A DNA stretch of 64,000 nt from Dalbergia cochinchinensis (lineage: Eukaryota > Streptophyta > Magnoliopsida > Fabales > Fabaceae): positions 53,203,646 through 53,267,645 of the forward strand of contig CM062374.1 in the NCBI GenBank assembly GCA_031216125.1, read 5' to 3'. Each line of letters starts with the position of its first letter. Position 1 is the stretch's first letter. The notes beneath the pieces were generated by a model. That model did not search any database. It saw only the letters and a list, made by a program, of their open reading frames with translations, and was not told the origin of the DNA. Position numbers and translations under genes: made by a program. Of the stretch, positions 56,843-64,000 are shown piece after piece.

Positions 56843-59800
56843 CTACACTGTGCAACAAAGCTTTGCATCAATGGAAGCCAAACATATGCAAAACGCCTGG
56901 TAACCCGTCAAAGGATATCTGCACAACTCGCAGAGGGAAATGTACGAGGGTGTTTATTAATTCAGGTTGTAAAATAATAACAAAAATTTTGAGCTCAATA
57001 AAGCTATTGTTTTAGTTGATATAGTACCTGTAGTCCATAACAAATTTTGATTTTCCCACCCTACCTAGCTGTAGTATCGTCTGCTTCCCATTTTCCTAAT
57101 CACCGCAAACCCAAGTCAGCTAAACGGGCTACACAACTAACCAATTGTGAGAAAAACTCATTTGGCAACCCTATTGCCTTTTTACTAAAGGAATGCAGTA
57201 ATATAAACAGTACTCATGCAAATTATGCTGAAAGCAGCAGCAAGATGTTAGTTCTAATACTTGAAAAAGAATTGTTACATTTTTCACCACCAACAGAAAT
57301 CCTGTAGCCAAAACACTTTCATCATCATACCTCCAAGGTGAGCTGGAAATTTTTTACTGATCTTTGTATTTTAAGTCCTGCCCTTCCGTTATCTCTAAAG
57401 TCAAGCTCAAATTGCTTTGAAATCTGAAGAAAGCCAGTAGAAATTAATAAAATCCAGATGCATGCCTCATTGTAAATGACAAAGAAACATCCGCTTAGGC
57501 TCCTACCTTGTTGTAAAGTGGAACCCTTGAGAACAGTTGATGGACTCTGTCCAATTTCCCCTCCCAATCCATTGGCAACCCTTTAATATGTTGCACCTGT
57601 AATGAAAAAACTCCATTTCATTAAACTGGAAAATAGAACTTTAAATCTAATTGTAAACAAAGTGATCATGCAGACATAGTAGATGTGATCATAATATTGA
57701 AAAATAATTCCAAGATAGAGGATAGTACTATAACTAGAGGCAGAAGAAAACTAAAGGAGAAATAGTTAGAAGGAATTTAAATGTCAATGAGTTAAATATA
57801 CATATTATATATGATGGAGCACTATGGCATCATTTGATCCATGTAGTTGACCCCACTTAATGGAACAAGGCTTAATTGTTGGTGTTGTTGTTTTATTGGT
57901 TATGATAGTGCGGAGGTAACACATTATAGAACTTTTTTTGTTAACCTGGCTCGTGTTCTTCAGTGACATAGATTGATGCTTGGGTATATATGCCCTCATG
58001 CTTCTGTGACTTCCAGTACATGTTGCTATTGTAGGTATATACCTGCAAACACAACCAAATCCAATAATTAGCAGATGACAATGACACCCGGTGGGGATTG
58101 AGGAAATGGAAATATTGGCTTACGTGACAACAGCCAGAGGTGGTTTTGGTTGTTTAGTATGGGAATTTTGACGATATGCCTGATAATCAAACAGATCATG
58201 GGTGAAATCATACTAAAATTTTAACTAGTCACATACATAAGTGTATTGCTCACACAGAGACAGCAGAAAATGGAACCTGATCCCAAATATGGTATTTTGA
58301 GCCCATAAGGTTAGCTGTCACGGTTCCAAGAAAACTATCATCTGAATTGGACAGTAGACCCTTTACATTGTGCGCTATGGTGAACTGAGACTTCCCATTC
58401 CGCCGCTTGTGATGGGCCACAGCTAGTTTCCTGTTCTGCCGTCCCTGACCTTCCTAAAATATAAGACACCCTGAAGTCAAGGTTTATAAAATATGTACAA
58501 GATAATCAATGAAATAGTAATGAAATGGCATATGGAGATAAAGTCAGAAGCGACAGTTAGAAAGTTTGACCACCGCATGCGATGACAAATAATATTAATC
58601 ATGTAAGCAACCGCATCCAGAATGTAAGTTATGGAGACCTATTTCCTGCTGAATCAAGATCCTCTAAAGCGCACGTTACACTACAGAAACTCATAAAGTG
58701 AACTTCTAAAATGTACTTAATTTTCTCATCACTAGCTATCATCACTTCAGATGATCCAAATCCCTGGCTTTGGCGTTAGATGCAACACTTTGTTTTACCG
58801 GACTGCAGATTGGTCATCTTAGCTGTCTCTTATAATTCACAGTTCCAGTAATGGCCACAATTTTCTAGCTAATTGTTACGACAGGAAGGGATGCTACACC
58901 ATGACAAACAGAAGGCTTCTCTCTCCGAGAGGAGTTAGATAAAAGCGAACAGAGTTTCATATTGATTTGACTTTTGCCAGTAATTAACAGCTGATGAGTT
59001 ATGAACTTGATGGGTACAAGTACAATACTCTACTCATAATGGCAAAGATAGATATGGGAATGAGAATGCATCAAGGTAAGGTAAGGTAACTTAACATGAG
59101 AAAGTGCAGAAATCTTACATAGGTATGAAGAGAGTAGAGAGTGCCCCCTGCACCTGCAGGTAGTCCTCGTGGAGTTGCTTCCTTCACAATAACACACGTG
59201 CACCTTCCAATATCTATGGGCAAGGGTCTACAGATCAATGACCTGAACAGTAACACATATTGAGCATGGAATGGAATGGAATGGAATGGAATGGAAGCAT
59301 CAACATTAAACAAACTAAATGTAAATCAAAATCGAGAAAGACGAGATAAAGAATAAATAAAGGGTACGGAGTAGAGACTTATTGGGGAGAGTGGACCAGG
59401 AAGAAGCAGGAGCAGCGTCGGAGTCAGAGTAGTCCCAAATATTGGAATTGGAAGAGGTGGATTCAAGAGGATCCCATAACTTGGACCCAAAAGTCAGAGT
59501 GGTGGTCCTGTCGGGCTCGTTCATTTGCATGCAGAAGTGGAGAGAGGAGGGCTTCAGAATCCTGTCTGTGGTGGACAAAGACTTGGACTTTGGGAAGTGC
59601 TTGCTGGGCCTGGGGGGCCGAAAAGAAGTAGTCGAGGAGGAGGAGAGGCCACTGCCATTGATGGGCACCGCATTCTCCTTGCCTAGATGATGGGTTGTTG
59701 TTGAAGTGCTGTTGGTGGGGTCCTCAAAGTCCACGCCTTTGGCAGCTAAGCGGCCGTAGTCGCTGCAGCTGCGGGTGTGCCTCACCTCCTCAGTCAGGGG

Positions 59801-59860
59801 ATTGAAGTAGAGAGAGCTGTAAGGCTGCCCCGAAATTGAGGATTTTTGGCAGCCATTCAT
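56843..59860 (-). CDS. TLP8: Tubby-like protein without F-box, TLP8-like
   Basis: Tubby-domain proteins bind phosphoinositides and act in signalling; most plant members also have an N-terminal F-box, which this one lacks, as in Arabidopsis TLP8. Exons in transcript order: 59379-59860, 59119-59242, 58277-58453, 58124-58179, 57946-58042, 57507-57596, 57331-57423, 57028-57095, 56843-56918. All junctions are GT-AG and the frame closes at 420 aa (Arabidopsis TLP8 is about 400). The N-terminal 150 residues are Ser/Thr-rich and unstructured, with a conserved HFCMQMNEPD and YSDSDAAPASSWSTLPNK leading into the domain. The tubby domain (about 160-420) shows DIGRCTCVIVKE, RKLAVAHHKRRNGKSQF, LGTVTANLMGSKYHIWDQ, VVTYIPTIATCTGSHRSM, FELDFRDNGRAGLKIQRS, SVKNFQLTLE and the end YQAFCICLASIDAKLCCTV. 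Intron 1 carries a (GGAAT)n run. It looks intact. Confidence 0.94.
59266..59296. repeat. (GGAAT)n run in TLP8 intron 1
   Basis: Six tandem ATGGA/GGAAT pentamers about 25 bp upstream (in transcript direction) of the exon 2 acceptor. A plain short tandem repeat. Confidence 0.9.
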
Positions 59861-60748
59861 CTTGCTTGGATTGGGGCAACAATGAAAGAAAGAGACAGCT
59901 TTTCGCTTTGAGTGTATGTGTTTGTTTGTGGGAATGAATTGATTGATTCAGCAGCAGAGAAATTCTTCGATGGGAGCTGGTTGTTGGCTGTTTAGAGCAA
60001 GACTTGTCATTATAGTGATCCTAAGTTGTAAATGGAAATGGAGGGACGGTTGACAAAAGACTATCTACGGTTATGGTATGGTATAAGAAAGAAAGAAAGA
60101 AAAACTAGATTTTGATTTTGAAAGAAAGAAAGAAACAGTGTGCGCTGGTAGTTGGTAATGGTCCCACATCCACAGCATCACAACAGAAGGATTTTAATTT
60201 CATTTATTGACGCGCAGTGCTGCAACAGGCCGGCCTAGCCTGGGTGAGTAAGTTTAGGGTGCACTCCGAGGTTGTGGTGATGGATTTTACAAGTGAAGTG
60301 AAGTGGTGATGGATGGCAATGGGGGTGGGTCCGGTCGGGTTAGATCGAAAGGGCAAGGTGCGCGATAATTGATGAGCAGAGCACCAATAGCAAGTAGAGA
60401 TGGGGCCCGCTCACTCGAGCATTCGTGCTGCTGCTTAATGTGCGATACATGTGATCATCATGATAATATAGTACAACTACTATTCTACATTTCTATGAGC
60501 ATGTTTGAATTTGAAAAGGCCTTGGGAAAGGTACCCATGTTTTGCGGATTTTTAATGATTTGCGTTTACTGTTGGGCACGCAGTAGGACTAACGGTAACT
60601 TATTGCGCCTCTAGCTGGAACCCATGTATGCATCATAGCTGAGTTACTACAAAAATCAAAATTTTAAAACTTCTTTGTCTTCTTGTGGATGCTTACCACC
60701 CAGCCGAAACTTATTACCTTGGGTTGGGTATAGAAATTTGACTTCAAC
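59861..60748. other. TLP8 5' region and intergenic DNA
   Basis: It contains the expected promoter and leader of TLP8 on the minus strand. GAAA repeats occur at 60085-60134. No unambiguous TATA box; actataatg (minus strand, about 60009-60017) is only a candidate. Confidence 0.4.
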
Positions 60749-61198
60749 AAGGTTAAATAAATTTATCCTTTTAAATTTTAGGTCATATATAATTTAAATT
60801 TTTAAAAAATTTATTATAATATCCTAAATTTTTTAAATTATGTAAAAAGTTTTCCACTTTTCAAATAATATATTACGATACTTTAAACTTTTTAAATTAT
60901 GCAAAAAAAAAAAACTCAAAACTTTAAGTTATAGTATGGTGTCAAATTGCACACAATAAAAAATTTAGGAGAGTTAATTGTACTTAGTATTCATGGGCAA
61001 GATGTCGAGTTGTACAAATTAGAAATATCAAGGGGGTTAAGTGCATATAAATCTTACTTTGATTAGTTGCCAAAATTATACTTAGGAGTGTTTTGCACAG
61101 TTTAGAAAGTCTATGGTGTCGCGATACATATTTTAAAAAATTTGGATGTAAAATGCATATACCCTAAAATTCAGAAAGGTCAAATGTATTTATCCTTA
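60749..61198. mobile_element. TIR element, non-autonomous
   Basis: Inverted ends of about 65 bp. The left reads aaggttaaataaatttatcc, then aaattttaggtcatat. The complement of the right reads aaggataaatacatttgacc, then gaattttagggtatat and ccaaattttttaaa. The interior is non-coding with several a(a)ttttttaaatta segments. The TSD was not resolved. Confidence 0.55.
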
Positions 61199-62118
61199 TT
61201 TTTTATATGATTCAGATCATACTTTATGTTGACAAATTTTAAAGGTATTTTTTATAAAATTTATCAAAAAAGTATAAGTTTTTATAATTTAATATATTTT
61301 ATATAATTTAATATTATTTATATTTTGATATAATTTATTTTTAAATATATATTAATAAATTTTATTTTTTATTTATAAAAATTTATAATTTTACAATATC
61401 TAAAATTCAAATTTCGATATGTTGTTTGAAATCGAGTTGACTCAGTTCAATGTAGTCTACCCACTAATCAGGTCATTATAGGATCATTTTCAGATTTCAA
61501 AAATTAATCCGATTTAAAAATGAGCTGGAAGGCCAGCAAACAACCATGTTCATATTACTTCCACGTTTTACATAGATTATTTTACTCTTTATTCAAATTA
61601 ATAATTAATGTTTATCATTTAATGGTATTAAGATTTTATAAATTTTTAAATAAATAATTTGAAGCATAAATAACTAACAATTTACTTATTTAAATACTTT
61701 ATTAATATGTTAATTGTGAATTATTATATATTATTAATTATTAATATAATATCTGCAGTATTAATGGTATGTTTTAAAAAACCCAAGTATTTTCTGCATA
61801 TAATAATCATATTTTTTTAAACAAGGGTGAAAGACTGTATTTTTGTGAAATTGTTGATTATAATTGATAAAGATTTTTTATTTGGATTACAATATTTTTT
61901 TTCTAAACTGAAGGTTATAACTTTTTTTATAAGAAACGTAGATGTAAAAAATGATATATAAACAATATCATCTCTTTTAAAAAATAATATGGAAGTAATC
62001 TTCTCAAATTTAGTTGGACATTCAACTCGTAAATGACATGAATTACTTGGGAATAAATAGGAAAGTAAACATGCCAGTTCATTTGTATCAATTTTGTCCC
62101 AAGACTTTGGTACTACAA
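61199..62118. other. Very AT-rich intergenic DNA
   Basis: No gene, RNA or structured repeat recognised. Confidence 0.5.
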
Positions 62119-62475
62119 TTATGAATAAAATACTTCTTCTTCTTCTTTTGGTTTAAATGCGGCTAAGGCGCCCAAACAAAACAAAGAGAACCAAACCATT
62201 CTAGGTAAAGAAAGCCCATTAATATCCTCCCCAAGAAAGGGACCCAAACTAGAAGTAGTACAATCATAAAAATAGACACTAAAATATTCAAGATATGTCA
62301 AGAAATCAATTGTTCGATTTGCCTCTTGATAGATATGCTGGATGAGCACATGCTAAGATCTTTCTAGCAGGAATCGAATCCAAAGAATCAAAGCAAAATG
62401 AGGATGTTTTGTATCACTCAGATGCTAGATCAAGGAGATAGCACTAGAATAATCCATCTCCAAAACTGATAACTC
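62119..62475 (-). pseudogene. LINE-type RNase H domain remnant
   Basis: The minus strand reads LEMDYSSAISLI, a stop, then HPHFALILWIRFLLERS, a stop, and VLIQHIYQEANRTIDFLTYLEYF and a short C-terminal tail. This is the pattern of the plant LINE-associated RNase H domain (E-x-D-S-x-S/A-A-I-x-L-I ... H-V/I-Y-R/Q-E-A-N-x-x-A/T-D-x-L). Two in-frame stops and loss of the rest show that it is dead. Whether it came from a LINE or a captured RNase H gene cannot be told. Confidence 0.7.
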
Positions 62476-64000
62476 CAGTTTATGGAGTTATTTAGCTTTT
62501 AAGTTGGCTTAAAATTGCATGTTTTGTCCTCAATTTTGTCGCCAACCAGAAAAATGAGAAACAAAAGTCTCTCAAAGTCTGAGTTCGTAAAGCTTATGAG
62601 GAATGATGGTGAACAGTGGACAATGTAACAGGAAAACTCTCCTTGAGTGGCTTAGTGATGAACAATAATGCCAACCCTTTGGGAATATGTTGGATGCCTT
62701 AGATCCTCCTCCTTTGCTTTATCTGAGGAAAAGATGCTGTCTCCTTTCTCTCCCTCTTTCTTTCTCTACCTGGTTCCTTTTCTTTTCTTGTACGCTATCC
62801 CTCATTCCCAGTCCCCTAACCACAGTGATGTGCCTCCCCTTGTCAACACGTGTCTCGAGGTACTGCAGGACATGACACAATGTTGACAAATTGACATAAA
62901 GGTGTTGTACTTATGATGGAACAAACGGAATGACTCTCTCTCTCCTCCTGTTTGTTAACAAGCTGAAGGTTTTACTATAAAGAGATAATTTTATAACGTG
63001 ATGTGTGTGTGCTATGTATTTTATTACCTGAAATTCGTCTTGATCTAATGGCCTCTATCTTGCCCTCTTTTCTCTCATCTGGATACGGCGTCTTCCTCCA
63101 TGGGCTTGGAAGGGAGTCTATCCACTTTCCCATGGGGTTCCCCTTGTACGGGCCCAACTTTCTTGGGCAGGGTTCACAGTACCTAAACCTACCAGGCCAC
63201 ATGAAGGTTAGTTCCCATTAGGCCTTATTTTAGATCCATGAGTATTATAGTTAATTGGGTGTCATCCATGTACCCATTCAATCCCATGGGCCTAGAGCAA
63301 GGCCCAAATGCAGTCAACATTGTTGAATGTTTTTTGGTCATAGTGCTAAACAGTTTCACAAAAAATGGTTGAGGACATTTTTCAAGTGAAACACTTTGAA
63401 ATAAGAAGAATTAGTTTGCTTTTATCTTAAAAATTTTATTGAAAAATTCAATGTCATAAATCATGATTATTGAGGTGAATTACAAAGTTCAAATTAAATT
63501 CTTTTTTGGTGATTTTTTACGGTGGAAATTATAGATTTTTGGAACTTGAAGAGAATCCAATTGGAAGCCAAGAGAAAGGAAGCGAGTAATGAAGAAAATG
63601 AAATTTTTGCGGCTGAGTCGCGACTTGAAATCTACTGGATTGCAACCTACTGGGTGGATACAACATTTGATCATTTTTCAAGTCGGGTCGCGACCTAATG
63701 TTTTTTCCAGGTTGCAACCCAATACGGCTCAGGCCCATTTGAGTAAAGTTTTAAATCAGTCTTTAGGGCAACAACAGGGTTTTTTCATTTCTGCCTTTCT
63801 AGAGGATATTTTTCAGAGAGAAAAACCTAGGTTTTGGAAAAAGCAAACACTAGAGAGATTGATCTTGGATATTGAAAACTAAAGCTTGGAAGATGATTGA
63901 AGCTCTATTTTTGTTCATCTTTTACTTTCTCTTTTTGTTTTTAATATTTATTATATTTCTTGAACTAGTGGTTTGTTTATCATGGATAGCTAAACTTGTA
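62476..64000. other. Intergenic DNA with palindromic words near the end
   Basis: No recognised gene. Around 63612-63720 the palindromic GTCGCGAC occurs twice with matching flanks (gagtcgcgacttgaaa and ttcaagtcgggtcgcgac), and gttgcaac words occur three times. This pattern recalls the promoter-proximal palindromes of LTR-A, so this may be part of an LTR. The small frames at 62668-62886, 63003-63221 and 63589-63882 show no known domain. Confidence 0.4.

Noticed and set aside
59266..59296. GGAAT pentamers as a satellite array
   Set aside because: Only about six units in an intron; a simple short tandem repeat and not satellite DNA.
63003..63221. Overlapping open frames on both strands
   Set aside because: GC-richer than the surroundings, but I recognise no domain on either strand and see no gene context.

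Overview
The window is nuclear DNA of a flowering plant, probably a eudicot. It is AT-rich, with GT-AG introns, three ordinary plant genes and a large amount of decayed LTR retrotransposon and MITE sequence. I cannot name the species from sequence alone. The end of a fourth gene, a pepsin-type (A1) aspartic protease, lies at positions 3-248.

Complete genes. (1) 30422-35334 (+): ent-kaurene oxidase (CYP701A type, gibberellin biosynthesis), 8 exons, 510 aa, all P450 signatures intact. (2) 49108-53100 (+): a double-AP2-domain transcription factor of the WRINKLED3/WRINKLED4 group, 8 exons including a 9-nt micro-exon, 352 aa. (3) 56843-59860 (-): a Tubby-like protein of the TLP8 type without an F-box, 9 exons, 420 aa. 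Genes 2 and 3 converge tail to tail across about 3.7 kb. All splice junctions were read by eye, and each spliced frame closes exactly. Nothing suggests that the three genes form a pathway cluster.

Transposon landscape. 5.2-28.0 kb and 36.9-46.7 kb are nests dominated by one Ty3/gypsy LTR family, called LTR-A here (about 2.3 kb). Exact target-site duplications (TSDs) let the order of events be read. 39524-46423 is a minus-strand gypsy insertion (TSD CTCTA) inside a solo LTR of its own family, which also carries a hAT-like element (TSD TTTTTAGC). 7918-10279 is a solo LTR-A (TSD AAAAC) inside another LTR-A. A minus-strand LTR-A at 14.93-28.02 kb is split twice: by a 7,050-bp gypsy element (15477-22526, TSD AATAC) and by a 4,131-bp solo LTR of another family (22683-26813, TSD CCTAT). 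The 7-kb element has an unusual layout: its LTR halves form inverted pairs at both ends, as if the interior had flipped. Copia remnants lie at 5.28-6.70 kb and 13.4-14.9 kb, and a LINE RNase H remnant at 62.1-62.5 kb. Short TIR elements are scattered in introns and intergenic DNA.

The most unusual signal is a cluster of short perfect palindromes (core CGCTATAGCG and variants) just upstream of the presumed LTR-A promoter. The cluster differs between the two LTRs of one element while the flanking LTR sequence is nearly unchanged. A related palindrome, AAATCGCTANNTAGCGATTT, recurs in intron 2 of the kaurene oxidase gene.
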